Assembly (NCBI RefSeq): GCF_947496195.1
Contig: NZ_CANMBY010000001.1
Span: 124,001 to 188,000, forward strand
Reading direction: 5' to 3'
Origin: an uncultured Polaribacter sp.
GTDB lineage: Bacteria > Bacteroidota > Bacteroidia > Flavobacteriales > Flavobacteriaceae
DNA: 64,000 nucleotides
Shown here: positions 42,122 to 51,201 of the stretch, piece after piece
How the letters are laid out: each line of letters starts with the position of its first letter
Numbering within the stretch: the stretch's first letter is position 1
Made by a program: the position numbers and the translations under genes
Notes under the pieces: generated by a model
The model's database searches: none
Seen by the model: only the letters and a program-made list of their open reading frames with translations
What the model was told of the DNA's origin: nothing

Positions 42122-44686
42122 TTACTGTTTTATTTGTTGTGCCCTCTCTAATTGATCTGTGGTTTGCTGTAATTTTTTTAGTAAGATAGGATTATAATCA
42201 GGATTTTCTGCTAAGAAATCTTGTAAAATGGCATAAGCTTCTTTAGAAGAATAATTACCAATAGAGCTGGCCAACCAGCCTTTTGGAAAAAAGATATCGC
42301 CTGTTAATTGTACCTCTTCTAGGGTTTCTAAAATAGACCTTAGATGTTTTGTGGCTGTTTTTTGCCTTACAGGATGATGGATATTGTTTAAAGCGGTTTG
42401 CACCCAAGATTCTTTTTCTCTGTTTTCTTTTTGCAATAACGCTTGCATAAAATCATCTCTCGTCTGTACCTTGTTAGACAATGAAGGCAGTAGCCACTGA
42501 AAACGTTCTAACCTATCTGCATTCGAAATTTGCTTTTGCTGGGTCTCTAAAATTTCTGTGGCTTTTGGGTGTTGATAAATGGCCAACTTCATGGCTAAAT
42601 TGCTGTAATCATTCTCGTTTAAAAACAGGTTACTTATCGTCATTTCTTTTTGCCATATTTGGTATAGGTGATCTAACCCCTCTGCTGAAATAGCCACAGC
42701 AGTATATGCCCCAAATAAAGTTTTTTTAATGTTTTGTGGCAGCTCACTTTGCAACAACCCAAACAAGTTCCCCTCTAGCGTAGTTTGTATGGCAGCTTGC
42801 GATTGTTTTGATAAAAAGGTCCAATAGATATTTTGGATACGACCAGAGATATAATTAAAAATAAGTTCGTTTTTTTCTTGGGGTAAAGCTTCTAAAAATA
42901 CTTGTATGGTTTCTTTTGGAGCTATGTTACCCACCAACATATTCTCGTACAAATTAATAAATTGGTAGCCTCTAGACACCTCGTCTTTTATGTTTTTATA
43001 ATCGTTTATGGCTGGTTTGTATATTGGGAAAACCCCATACCCAAAACCATTGGTATTGTACAAAACTTGCCCAGGCTTAAAGTCTTTGGTAGCAGCTGTA
43101 ATGTCAAAAGACTTACCCATATTTTTAATACCAATTATTTTTTGATAGCCTCTTTGGTCTATTAATTTAATTTTAAAAGATTGTGTCCATACTTTGTCTG
43201 AGCCATCTTCTGCTTTTTGATGAATAACAAACTTGGTAACATTGCCTTTTTCGTTGGTTTCAATTTCTTCGTAAAATAGGGGTCTACCTGATGCATTTAC
43301 CCAAACATCTGACCAACTTTTAATATCACCAGCAGATTTTTTATCGAAAATATCAACTAAATCGTTCCAATCTGCATTTGCATTGGCATAGGTTTTAATG
43401 TATTCTTGAATGCCACTTTTAAAAACGTCTTCGCCTAACAAATACTCTAATTGACGCATCATAATTGGTGCTTTGTTGTAAATAATTCTACCATACAAAG
43501 AGCCTGCATTTTTTAAATTACCTAGGTATTGACGAATGGCATTGGTACCCTTTGTTCTGTCTTCTGAATACGCACTTGGGTAATGAGACATCATAAAACT
43601 TAGGGTATGGTTTACTTCTGGGTAAACAGGGTTTACAATTTTGTCTGCCATAAAATTGGCAAATACCTCTTTCATCCATACATCATTAAACCATTTCATG
43701 GTCACCAAATCACCAAACCACATGTGTGCAGTTTCATGAGCAATTAACTTGGCTCTTCCTAATTTTCTGTTTTGTGTGGCATTTTTATCTAAAAACAAAG
43801 AAGACTGCCTGTATTGTATAGCCCCCACATGCTCCATACCCCCATATTGAAAAGGCGGAATCGCAGCAAAATCCATTTTTTGAAATGGGAATGGTACAGC
43901 AGTATAGCTTTCTAAAAAGTCTACTGCGTTTTGATGTATTTTATACACCTCACCTACACTCTCTGTAATCTTTTCTGGGTTATTTTCTCTATATAAAAAA
44001 CGCATAGTAAAAGACCCAGGGTTTTGTGTTTGCTCGGTAAATTTACCTGCTACAAAAGAAAACAAATAGGTACTCATTAGATCTGTTTCATTAAAAACAT
44101 GTGTTGTAAAACCCTCTTGTGAGGCTTTACTACTTGTTAATTTACCCCCTGCCAAAACTTTCCAATCTTTTGGGGCAGTTAAGGTTAAATGGTACTTGGC
44201 TTTTAGGTCTGGCTGATCGAAACAAGGAAACAACGTACTGGCTCTGTCTGGTACTAGTAAAGTATATAAAAACTCGTTATTTCTATTGAGTGAGGTTTCA
44301 CCTGCATCAAAGGTAATGGCTACTGTATTTTTACCTAATTGTAATAAAGATTTGGCTACAATGATGTGTTCTTTTTGATGATTTATGCTATCCTTTTTAT
44401 CATTTATTTTGATGGATTTAAGCTTTGCAGTAGCCTCATTAAAATCTAAAAAAACATCATTTTGTAAATCGTTTACAGTAAATTCTACTTGTAATGTAGT
44501 AGGTATGGGTTGGTCTTTTTCTTTAGGAATCGAAAAATGCAAACGATACACAATATCTGAAAGTTGTTGTTTTCTGTATTGGGCTAATTCGTAAGAGATT
44601 CCTTTTTCTAAAATTAGTTTTTTATGGTCTGATGCACAAGACATCCATAAAAAAATAAGTAGTAAACTAGTACAAAATTGCTTCAT
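42122..44686 (-). CDS. M1 family aminopeptidase (lipoprotein)
   Basis: An 854-residue zinc aminopeptidase. The N-terminus is a lipoprotein signal ending MSCASDHKK (lipid on Cys17), so it is anchored in an envelope membrane. The exopeptidase motif is YGGMEHVGA (about residue 280; GxMEN-type with His in place of Asn), and the zinc site is HETAHMWFGDLVTMKWFND-type, HExxH at about 313 with the third ligand glutamate in WMKEVFANFMAD. A long helical C-terminal domain follows. It probably trims peptides in the periplasm. It overlaps the upstream GGCT gene by 4 bases. Confidence 0.94.
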   Translation of the reverse strand: MKQFCTSLLLIFLWMSCASDHKKLILEKGISYELAQYRKQQLSDIVYRLHFSIPKEKDQPIPTTLQVEFTVNDLQNDVFLDFNEATAKLKSIKINDKKDSINHQKEHIIVAKSLLQLGKNTVAITFDAGETSLNRNNEFLYTLLVPDRASTLFPCFDQPDLKAKYHLTLTAPKDWKVLAGGKLTSSKASQEGFTTHVFNETDLMSTYLFSFVAGKFTEQTQNPGSFTMRFLYRENNPEKITESVGEVYKIHQNAVDFLESYTAVPFPFQKMDFAAIPPFQYGGMEHVGAIQYRQSSLFLDKNATQNRKLGRAKLIAHETAHMWFGDLVTMKWFNDVWMKEVFANFMADKIVNPVYPEVNHTLSFMMSHYPSAYSEDRTKGTNAIRQYLGNLKNAGSLYGRIIYNKAPIMMRQLEYLLGEDVFKSGIQEYIKTYANANADWNDLVDIFDKKSAGDIKSWSDVWVNASGRPLFYEEIETNEKGNVTKFVIHQKAEDGSDKVWTQSFKIKLIDQRGYQKIIGIKNMGKSFDITAATKDFKPGQVLYNTNGFGYGVFPIYKPAINDYKNIKDEVSRGYQFINLYENMLVGNIAPKETIQVFLEALPQEKNELIFNYISGRIQNIYWTFLSKQSQAAIQTTLEGNLFGLLQSELPQNIKKTLFGAYTAVAISAEGLDHLYQIWQKEMTISNLFLNENDYSNLAMKLAIYQHPKATEILETQQKQISNADRLERFQWLLPSLSNKVQTRDDFMQALLQKENREKESWVQTALNNIHHPVRQKTATKHLRSILETLEEVQLTGDIFFPKGWLASSIGNYSSKEAYAILQDFLAENPDYNPILLKKLQQTTDQLERAQQIKQ

Positions 44687-45051
44687 ATGATGTTTTGAGT
44701 ATTTGCTATTTTAAAATTTGGATTTATGAGGTATGTATAAGCTGCTAACTGTAAATTATTATTCAGTTCAATGACAACTTCTGTTCTGTTGTACATGTTT
44801 GTTTCAAAGTTATCTATTATACGCCAGTTATGTTCTAATTTTGCTGAAGTAAATAAATAGCCTTCAACCTTACTTTTTGCATGTGATGCTATCAACCCTG
44901 GATAACCTGTTTTGCGTTCCCATTTTTTATCAAAAGCAAACCCAAAAAGTGTTGCTTTTTTAAAATCGCCTCCTATTTCTTTTAAAATAGAATCATTTTC
45001 ACAACCAGGTTTTAAGGTTCCATAGACAAAAAGTCGGTGCTCTATCATCAA
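44683..45051 (-). CDS. Gamma-glutamylcyclotransferase-like (AIG2) protein
   Basis: A 122-residue GGCT-fold protein. The signature LFVYGTLKPGC at residues 7-17 forms the substrate-binding loop, followed by GYPGLIASHAKSKVEGYLFT. The catalytic glutamate is probably in DNFETNMYNRTEV near residue 83. Substrate uncertain; family members cleave gamma-glutamyl amines or are uncharacterised. The stop overlaps the M1 peptidase start by 4 bases. A tandem ATG allows a start one codon later. Confidence 0.85.
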   Translation of the reverse strand: MMIEHRLFVYGTLKPGCENDSILKEIGGDFKKATLFGFAFDKKWERKTGYPGLIASHAKSKVEGYLFTSAKLEHNWRIIDNFETNMYNRTEVVIELNNNLQLAAYTYLINPNFKIANTQNII

Positions 45052-45075
45052 TTAAATTACTAAAGTTCTAAAATA

Positions 45076-45112
45076 AAAAAAGGTTTGACCTAAGCCAAAC
45101 CTTTTTTTATTT
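45076..45112. terminator. Terminator between thioredoxin and GGCT genes
   Basis: AAAAAAGGTTTG pairs with CAAACCTTTTTT around a 7-9 base loop, with A/T runs on both sides. Read on the minus strand it lies just after trxA. Confidence 0.9.
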
Positions 45113-45128
45113 ATAAATGGATATACTA

Positions 45129-45446
45129 CTATAAAGCAGCATCTATTTTACCTGTGTACACATTTTTAGGAGCCACACCAACTTGCTTATCAACCACTTC
45201 TCCGTTTTTAAATATTAAAACGGTTGGTATATTTCTTACACCATATTTCGCCGCAAATTCTTGATTGTTATCTACATCTACCTTACCCACAACAGCTTTA
45301 CCATCATATTCCGAAGAAATTTCGTCTACGATTGGTCCTACCATTCTACAAGGTCCACACCAAGCAGCCCAAAAGTCTACTAATACTGGTTTGTCTGATT
45401 TTAAAACTACTTCTTCGAAAGTTGCGTCTGTGATTTCTAATGCCAT
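45129..45446 (-). CDS. trxA: Thioredoxin
   Basis: A 105-residue thioredoxin with the redox motif WCGPC (residues 29-33) in VDFWAAWCGPCRMVGP, the conserved cis-proline region VRNIPTVLIFKNGE and KVDVDNNQEFAAKYGV. Cytoplasmic disulfide reductant; it can serve ribonucleotide reductase, Met-sulfoxide reductase and sulfur assimilation. Monocistronic, with a promoter box at 45487-45494. Confidence 0.97.
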   Translation of the reverse strand: MALEITDATFEEVVLKSDKPVLVDFWAAWCGPCRMVGPIVDEISSEYDGKAVVGKVDVDNNQEFAAKYGVRNIPTVLIFKNGEVVDKQVGVAPKNVYTGKIDAAL

Positions 45447-45486
45447 TTTATGTTCTGTTTTATGTTGTTATTTTAATTGTGATATA

Positions 45487-45494
45487 CAAAATTA
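45487..45494 (-). promoter_or_regulatory. Bacteroidota -7 promoter box (trxA)
   Basis: TAATTTTG on the minus strand, 41 bases before the trxA ATG. Confidence 0.5.
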
Positions 45495-45569
45495 GTTAAA
45501 ATATTAACTTTCTTAATCTAAAAAAATTGCTTTTTACTATTTATCTATCAATTGTAACTATGCTTACCC

Positions 45570-46523
45570 TTAAAATAATGCAGAAGCAATAGCATGTATA
45601 TTGTCACTTTTACCCATAGAATAGTAATGTAATACAGGTACACCAGCCTCTAACAATTCTTTAGATTGTTGTATAGCAAACTCAATGCCTACTTGGCGTA
45701 CATCTTTATTGTGCTTACATTTTTCTACCTCGTTAATTAAGTATTCTGGTATATCTATTTTAAATACCTGAGGTAATAATTGCAAATGCTTTTTTATGGC
45801 AATTGGCTTTATACCTGGTATAATTGGTACGTGAATGCCTGCATCTTTTGCAGCTTTTACAAATTCAAAATATTTTTGATTATCAAAAAACATTTGTGTA
45901 ACCACATAATCTGCACCTGCATCTACCTTTTCTTTTAAACGTTTTAAGTCTGTTTGTAAAGATGGTGCTTCAATATGTTTTTCTGGATAACCAGCCACAC
46001 CAATACAAAAATCTGCACAATCTGTAGTTTCGATAACTTCGTGTAAATATTTACCAGCGTTTAAATTCTGAATTTGTGCTACCAATTCTTTCGCATATTG
46101 ATGTCCGCCTTTTGAAGCTTCAAAATACTTTTGATGACTCATAGCATCGCCTCTTAAAGCCATGACATTTTGGATGCCTAAATAATGACAATCTACCAAC
46201 AAATATTCGGTTTCTTCTTTGGTAAAACCACCACATAATACATGGGGTACAGTATCTACATCGTATTTGTGTTTAATAGCTGCACAAATACCTACAGTAC
46301 CTGGTCGCATTCTAGTTACCTTTCTATCTAACAATCCATTTTTTTCTACATAAACATACTCTTCTCTAGAAGTGGTAACGTCTATAAAAGGAGGTTTAAA
46401 CTCCATTAAAGGGTCTATATTATTATAGAGTTCTTGAATGCTATTGCCTTTTTTTGGCGGAATAATTTCAAAAGAAAACAAGGTTTTGCCTTCTGATTTT
46501 TTAATGTGTTCTGTTACTTTCAT
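45570..46523 (-). CDS. metF: Methylenetetrahydrofolate reductase
   Basis: Reduces 5,10-methylene-THF to 5-methyl-THF, the methyl donor for MetH. The 317-residue TIM-barrel product has the flavin/folate segments FSFEIIPPKKGNSIQELY (catalytic Glu), VTTSREEYV, HVLCGGFTKEETEYLL, NVMALRGD and TQMFFDNQKYFEFV. It is the last gene of the SAM-I controlled metH1-metH2-metF operon. A C-rich palindromic element lies only 3 bases before its ATG, in the place where a ribosome would bind. Confidence 0.96.
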   Translation of the reverse strand: MKVTEHIKKSEGKTLFSFEIIPPKKGNSIQELYNNIDPLMEFKPPFIDVTTSREEYVYVEKNGLLDRKVTRMRPGTVGICAAIKHKYDVDTVPHVLCGGFTKEETEYLLVDCHYLGIQNVMALRGDAMSHQKYFEASKGGHQYAKELVAQIQNLNAGKYLHEVIETTDCADFCIGVAGYPEKHIEAPSLQTDLKRLKEKVDAGADYVVTQMFFDNQKYFEFVKAAKDAGIHVPIIPGIKPIAIKKHLQLLPQVFKIDIPEYLINEVEKCKHNKDVRQVGIEFAIQQSKELLEAGVPVLHYYSMGKSDNIHAIASALF

Positions 46524-46660
46524 AAGCCTCCCCTAACCCCTCCAAAGGAGGGATATTCTTAACTGGGTGTATTTTATTAATTCTTATTTTTTATGATATC
46601 TACTTTTCTTTTTGGAATTTCTAGTTCCTCCCTTTTGGGGAGGTTAGTAGGGGCTAGCTA
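46524..46660. mobile_element. Hairpin-TIR element A, no cargo
   Basis: Left end (plus strand) AGCCTCCCCTAACCCCTCCA then AAGGAGGGA (46525-46553). The right end, inverted, is AGCCCCTACTAACCTCCCCA then AAAGGGAGGAA (46626-46656). Each end is itself a hairpin (CCTCC...GGAGG type). About 70 A/T-rich bases lie between and encode nothing. The left end stops 3 bases before the metF ATG. The right end supplies the last codons and TAA stop of metH2 (ASPY-stop). Same terminal sequences as elements B and C. Confidence 0.75.
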
Positions 46661-49600
46661 AGTTTGGATGCAACCATTTTCTAGCATGCTCTTTTTTAAT
46701 TCCTTTTCTTTCTGAATAATCAGTAAGCTGATCCTCAGTAATTTTACCTAACCCAAAGTATTTTGCTTCTTTATTGGCAAAATAATATCCAGAAACAGCA
46801 GCAGCTGGCCACATGGCTTTGCTTTCTGTTAGGGTTACACCTATTTTGTTTTCTACATCTAACAATTGCCAAATGGTATCTTTTTCTAAATGATCTGGGC
46901 AAGCAGGATAACCAGGTGCAGGACGAATGCCTTTGTAATTTTCTTTGATTAAATCATCGTTTGTTAAATCTTCATCTGCTGCATAACCCCAATGTTTGGT
47001 TCTTACTTGTTGGTGCAAATATTCTGCAAATGCTTCTGCAAACCTGTCTGCAATAGCTTGTGCCATAATTGCGTTGTAATCGTCTTCTTTGGCTTTGTAA
47101 GAATCTGCTAGCTCTTGGGCACCAAATATGCCTACACAAAAAGCACCCACATAATCGGTTTTATTACTTTCTTTTGGCGCAACAAAATCTGCTAAAGCTA
47201 AATTTGGGATGCCTTCACGCTTTTTTAATTGTTGTCTTAAAGTTCTAAAAATAACTTTATCATTCTGAGATTTCTCGACTTTGCTCGAAATGACATTCTT
47301 CCTTCTATTTGGCTTTTTTAAAATTAGGATATCATCATCATTAATTGTGTTGGCTTCAAACAATCCAAAAACTGCTTTAGGTCTAAGTAATTGTTTTGCT
47401 ACAATTTCTGCAATCATTTGCTGGGCTTCTTCGTATAAGGTAGTGGCTTGCTCACCCACCACTTTATCTGTTAGAATCTCTGGAAATTTACCATGTAAAT
47501 CCCAACTTCTAAAAAACGGACTCCAATCTATAAAAGGCACTAAAGCTTTTAAACTTAATTGTTCTAAAGTTTGAATACCTAGTGCTGCTGGCTTCACAAT
47601 TTCTGTTGACTCCCAATCAATTTTATATTTACGCTTGCGAGCTTCATCAATAGAAATGTATTGTTTTTCTTTACCTCGTTTTAAAAACTTGGTTCTAAAT
47701 TCATCATAATCCTTCTTTAATTTTGCTACGTATGCATTAGCGGTTTTTTTGTTTAATAAATCACCTACAACTGTTACTGCTCTTGAAGCATCATTTACGT
47801 GTACTACTGCATTTTTGTATTGCGTATCAATCTTAACAGCTGTATGTGCTTTAGAGGTTGTTGCACCACCAATTAATAGGGGAACTTCAAAATTTTGACG
47901 TTGCATTTCTTTTGCCAAATACACCATTTCATCTAAAGATGGCGTAATTAATCCACTTAAACCAATAGCATCTACACGTTCATCTATAGCAGTTTGAATG
48001 ATTTTTTCTGGTGGAACCATCACTCCTAAATCTACAATTTCGTAATTATTACAAGCCAATACCACACTTACGATATTTTTACCAATATCGTGCACATCAC
48101 CCTTAACAGTGGCCATTAATATTTTTCCAATAGGCCCCCTATCCCCCAGAGGGGGAATTGCCAATGCTTCTCTAATTTGTTCTAATACATTGTCTAGATT
48201 AGAGAGTACTTCTTTATTTGTAAATCTTATAACTCTATAACCTTCGTTTTCTAACCATTTTGTTCTTTCTAAATCTGATGCTTTATTTTCTGGTAACTGA
48301 TGAATTAAACCATCAACTTCAACAATTAAATTCATTTTTAAACAAATAAAATCGGCAATATAATTTCCAATAATATGCTGTCTTCTAAATTTATAACCAT
48401 CTAATTGTTTGTTACTTAAAACTTTCCACAAAAGACTTTCTGCTTCTGTTGGTTGATTTCGCATTTTCTTTGAATGTTCGAGAAGCAATTTGTAGTTCAT
48501 AGGATCTGCAGTTTTCCAATACAAAGTTCCCTTTGGGGATTTAGGGGCTTTTTTAGCTGCCTCAATAAACGGATTTAAATAGGCTACCGCTTTTTTCATG
48601 ACACGTGCTGATTTTACCACTTGTGGTAAGAACATTTTACCTGCTCCAAACAAATCTCCAACCACGTTCATCCCAATCATTAAATGCCCTTCAATCACTT
48701 CAATGGGAGCTGTAGCTTCTTGTCTTGCTTGCTCTACATCTTCTATAATAAAAGCATCAATTCCTTTTACCAAAGCGTGGGTAATTCTGTCTTGTAACGG
48801 ATTTTCTCTCCAAGATAAATCTGCTGTTTTCTCTTTTGAAGTTCCTTTTACAGTTTCAGCAAAATCAAGTAAACGTTCTGTGGCATCATCACGTCTATCT
48901 AAAATTACATCTTCTACATGTTCTAATAAATCTTTTGGAATATCATCATACACCTCTAACATAGTAGGGTTCACAATTCCCATATTCATTCCGTTTTGAA
49001 TGGCATGATATAGAAAAACAGAATGCATAGCTTCACGCACAGTATTGTTTCCTCTAAATGAAAACGACACATTACTTACACCTCCACTTACAGAAACGTT
49101 AGGTAAATTTTCTCTTACCCATTTTGTAGCTTCAATAAAATCGATAGCGTTTCTTCTGTGTTCCTCCATGCCTGTGGCTACAGGAAATATATTTAAATCG
49201 AAAATGATGTCTTCACTAGCAAAACCTACAATGTTTACCAATATTTCATAAGAGCGTTTTGCAATTTCTATTCTGCGTTCGTAATTATCAGCTTGCCCAA
49301 CTTCATCAAAAGCCATGACAATTACAGCTGCTCCATAACGTTTTATTTGCGTGGCTTCCCAAATGAATTTTTCTTCACCTTCTTTTAAAGAAATAGAATT
49401 TACTACACATTTACCTTGCACCACTTGTAAACCAGCTTCTATGATTTCCCATTTTGAGGAATCAATCATAATAGGCACTCTACAAATATCTGGTTCTGCA
49501 GCAATTAAGTTTAAAAAACGAACCATGGCTTCTTTACCATCAATTAAACCATCGTCCATATTAATGTCGATAATTTGAGCTCCACCATCTACTTGATGTC

Positions 49601-49823
49601 TGGCAATATCTAAGGCTTCATCAAATTTTTCTTCTTTGATTAAGCGTAAAAACTTACGAGAACCAGCTACGTTTGTGCGTTCTCCAACATTGATAAAATT
49701 GCTGTTTTCATTCAAGATTAGTGGTTCTAATCCTGATAAACGCATAAATTTACGCCCCTCTCCAACCTCTCCCCAAAGGGAAGAGGCTTTTTTGAAGTTC
49801 TTATTTTTATCTTTTTCGATCAT
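46644..49823 (-). CDS. metH: Methionine synthase, folate/B12/SAM domains, with in-frame DUF559 insertion
   Basis: Second half of a split cobalamin-dependent methionine synthase, 1059 residues instead of roughly 890-900. In order: N-terminal repeat-derived segment (about 10-25); pterin-binding domain ([16 protein letters not shown] near 43); cap ([20 protein letters not shown] near 385); an inserted DUF559 nuclease-like domain (about 425-565: [48 protein letters not shown]); B12 domain (GDVHDIGKN near 570); activation domain ([12 protein letters not shown]), itself with a ~22-residue repeat insertion (about 840-860). All catalytic motifs are intact. The frame opens at ATG 49823; the ATG at 49745 (MRLSGLEP) would skip the N-terminal repeat and may be the real start. 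Confidence 0.93.
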   Translation of the reverse strand: MIEKDKNKNFKKASSLWGEVGEGRKFMRLSGLEPLILNENSNFINVGERTNVAGSRKFLRLIKEEKFDEALDIARHQVDGGAQIIDINMDDGLIDGKEAMVRFLNLIAAEPDICRVPIMIDSSKWEIIEAGLQVVQGKCVVNSISLKEGEEKFIWEATQIKRYGAAVIVMAFDEVGQADNYERRIEIAKRSYEILVNIVGFASEDIIFDLNIFPVATGMEEHRRNAIDFIEATKWVRENLPNVSVSGGVSNVSFSFRGNNTVREAMHSVFLYHAIQNGMNMGIVNPTMLEVYDDIPKDLLEHVEDVILDRRDDATERLLDFAETVKGTSKEKTADLSWRENPLQDRITHALVKGIDAFIIEDVEQARQEATAPIEVIEGHLMIGMNVVGDLFGAGKMFLPQVVKSARVMKKAVAYLNPFIEAAKKAPKSPKGTLYWKTADPMNYKLLLEHSKKMRNQPTEAESLLWKVLSNKQLDGYKFRRQHIIGNYIADFICLKMNLIVEVDGLIHQLPENKASDLERTKWLENEGYRVIRFTNKEVLSNLDNVLEQIREALAIPPLGDRGPIGKILMATVKGDVHDIGKNIVSVVLACNNYEIVDLGVMVPPEKIIQTAIDERVDAIGLSGLITPSLDEMVYLAKEMQRQNFEVPLLIGGATTSKAHTAVKIDTQYKNAVVHVNDASRAVTVVGDLLNKKTANAYVAKLKKDYDEFRTKFLKRGKEKQYISIDEARKRKYKIDWESTEIVKPAALGIQTLEQLSLKALVPFIDWSPFFRSWDLHGKFPEILTDKVVGEQATTLYEEAQQMIAEIVAKQLLRPKAVFGLFEANTINDDDILILKKPNRRKNVISSKVEKSQNDKVIFRTLRQQLKKREGIPNLALADFVAPKESNKTDYVGAFCVGIFGAQELADSYKAKEDDYNAIMAQAIADRFAEAFAEYLHQQVRTKHWGYAADEDLTNDDLIKENYKGIRPAPGYPACPDHLEKDTIWQLLDVENKIGVTLTESKAMWPAAAVSGYYFANKEAKYFGLGKITEDQLTDYSERKGIKKEHARKWLHPNLASPY
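47261..47294. repeat. In-frame repeat insertion in metH activation domain
   Basis: The minus strand reads GTCATTTCGAGCAAAGTCGA, then GAAATCTCAGAATG, a common Flavobacteriaceae dispersed palindromic repeat type. It encodes [13 protein letters not shown] within metH, between DDDILIL and VIFRTLRQQ, where other MetH proteins run straight through. The frame is kept. Confidence 0.8.
48130..48552. mobile_element. Hairpin-TIR element B with DUF559 nuclease cargo, inside metH
   Basis: On the minus strand it begins AGCCCCTAAATCCCCAAAGG and ends with the inverse of GGCCCCCTATCCCCCAGAGG (plus strand 48133-48155). Both ends are self-complementary (CCCC..GGGG) and inverted to each other. Inside is one frame with no stop, continuous with metH, coding for about 115 residues of DUF559 (VSR/PD-D/ExK-like) sequence; acidic/catalytic candidates lie in [15 protein letters not shown] and YRVIRF. 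No start or stop codon of its own is needed; it is expressed as part of MetH. Confidence 0.8.
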
Positions 49824-49942
49824 TCTAAAAAATGAAGTAAGTTTTAATTAATTTTTTGTTTTTCAGCTTATGCAAAAACAATAGGATTTTAAAGAGTGCT
49901 GTACTTCCCTTCCCTTTGGGAAGGGATTGAGGGATGGGCTCT
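49752..49942. mobile_element. Hairpin-TIR element C, no cargo, at the metH1/metH2 junction
   Basis: Left end CGCCCCTCTCCAACCTCTCC then CCAAAGGGAAGAGG (49753-49787). The right end, inverted, is AGCCCATCCCTCAATCCCTT then CCCAAAGGGAAGGGAA (49905-49941). The right end encodes the C-terminal tail of metH1 ([15 protein letters not shown]); the left end encodes residues 11-24 of the longer metH2 form ([13 protein letters not shown]). About 110 bases between them include the metH2 ATG at 49823 and the metH1 stop. Confidence 0.72.
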
Positions 49943-50920
49943 TGGTTTATATTTAGCAGCAATATTCGCTATTACTTTTATATGCTCAGGACTTGTACCA
50001 CAACAACCGCCAATAATATTGATGAGATTTTTCTTTAAATATTCTTCAATTTGCTCACCCATTTCTTCTGGAGTTTCATCATATTCACCAAAAGCATTTG
50101 GCAAACCTGCATTTGGATGTGCAGAAATTGCAAACTCAGTTTTATTGGCAATAGCCTCTAAATGGGGTTGTAATAAATTGGCTCCTAAAGCACAATTGAA
50201 TCCAACAGATAATAAAGGAATATGGGAAACAGATATTAAAAATGCTTCTGCTGTTTGACCAGATAATGTTCTACCAGAAGCATCAGTAATGGTACCACTT
50301 AACATTACAGGCACTTCTATTTTGCGTTCTTCTTTTACTTGCTCAATGGCAAACAAAGCTGCCTTTGCATTAAGCGTATCAAAAACCGTTTCTACTAACA
50401 AAATATCTACACCACCATCTAATAAAGCTTCTGCTTGTTGTTTGTAGGCTATTCTGAGTTCATCAAAAGTGACTGCTCTGTAACCAGGGTCGTTTACATC
50501 TGGAGACATACTTGCAGTTCTGTTTGTTGGCCCTATAGAACCAGCTACAAAACGTGGTTTGTGAGGTTCTTTGGCTGTAAATTCATTGGCAACTTCTTTG
50601 GCTATTTTTGCAGATTGATAGTTTAGTTCGTAGACCAAATCTTCCATTTGATAATCTGCCATTGCTATGGTTGTACCAGAAAAGGTATTGGTTTCTACAA
50701 TGTCTGCACCAGCTTCAAAATATTTAGCATGAATGGTTTTTATGGCTTCTGGTTGGATAATAGACAACAAATCGTTGTTACCCTGTAAAGGTGTAGGGTA
50801 ATCTTTAAAGCGTTCTCCTCTAAAATCTTCTTCAGAGAATTTATAGGCTTGTAGCATGGTACCCATAGCACCATCTAAAACTAAAATTCTTTCTTGTAAA
50901 GCTTTATAAATGTTTGACAT
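49889..50920 (-). CDS. Methionine synthase, homocysteine-binding half
   Basis: First half of the split cobalamin-dependent methionine synthase, 343 residues: the homocysteine/zinc TIM barrel. It begins with the expected [25 protein letters not shown]. The zinc ligands are in [10 protein letters not shown] and the pair of cysteines in [15 protein letters not shown]. It ends with about 16 residues ([16 protein letters not shown]) encoded by a palindromic repeat and not part of the family. First gene after a SAM-I riboswitch. Both halves together correspond to one long MetH elsewhere; the split is common in Bacteroidota. Confidence 0.95.
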   Translation of the reverse strand: MSNIYKALQERILVLDGAMGTMLQAYKFSEEDFRGERFKDYPTPLQGNNDLLSIIQPEAIKTIHAKYFEAGADIVETNTFSGTTIAMADYQMEDLVYELNYQSAKIAKEVANEFTAKEPHKPRFVAGSIGPTNRTASMSPDVNDPGYRAVTFDELRIAYKQQAEALLDGGVDILLVETVFDTLNAKAALFAIEQVKEERKIEVPVMLSGTITDASGRTLSGQTAEAFLISVSHIPLLSVGFNCALGANLLQPHLEAIANKTEFAISAHPNAGLPNAFGEYDETPEEMGEQIEEYLKKNLINIIGGCCGTSPEHIKVIANIAAKYKPRAHPSIPSQREGKYSTL

Positions 50921-51020
50921 ATCATTGATTTATAGAAATATGTCATCAGGAAAAGTGAAGTGTTTTCGCTGTTATCTGTCGAATGTTAAAGTCAGTAATT
51001 TAAAAAAATGACTTTAAATG

Positions 51021-51041
51021 ATACTGAAATACATTCAGTAT
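51021..51041 (-). promoter_or_regulatory. Hairpin after the metH SAM-I aptamer
   Basis: ATACTGAA/TTCAGTAT, 8-bp stem, 5-base loop, directly 3' of the aptamer. The second SAM-I switch (61929-61949) has a similar hairpin (ATACTAAA/TTTAGTAT) at the same place. No long U-run follows, so it may act as an antiterminator or folding block and not as a terminator. Confidence 0.45.
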
Positions 51042-51135
51042 ACATTCGTAGAATGTAGCACCTTTCTCAAATAGATTGAGAGGTTGCCAAGGTTTCACAG
51101 GGTCTATTCCCTCAACCTTTCATGATAACATATCA
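51042..51135 (-). promoter_or_regulatory. SAM-I (S-box) riboswitch controlling metH-metF
   Basis: On the minus strand the S-box core is clear: TTATCATGAAAGG, GAGGGAATAGACCCTGTGAA, ACCTTGGCAACCTCTC, and GGTGCTACATTCTAC. It lies about 120 bases before metH1 and after the cysM stop. It would lower metH1-metH2-metF expression when SAM is abundant. Confidence 0.95.
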
Positions 51136-51201
51136 ATAAGTTTATGAACTATACTACAAAGAAAAGAAATCTTTGTTTATTTAAAGAATAGTTGACGATA
51201 A

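Noticed and set aside
48130..48552. DUF559 as an intein in MetH
   Set aside because: It lacks splicing motifs (no N-terminal Cys/Ser and no HN at the C-terminal edge) and it sits in a linker, not at an active-site motif.
46644..50920. metH1/metH2 as a frameshifted single gene
   Set aside because: Two-gene MetH is common in Bacteroidota; both have their own starts and complete domains. The inserted element only decorates the junction.
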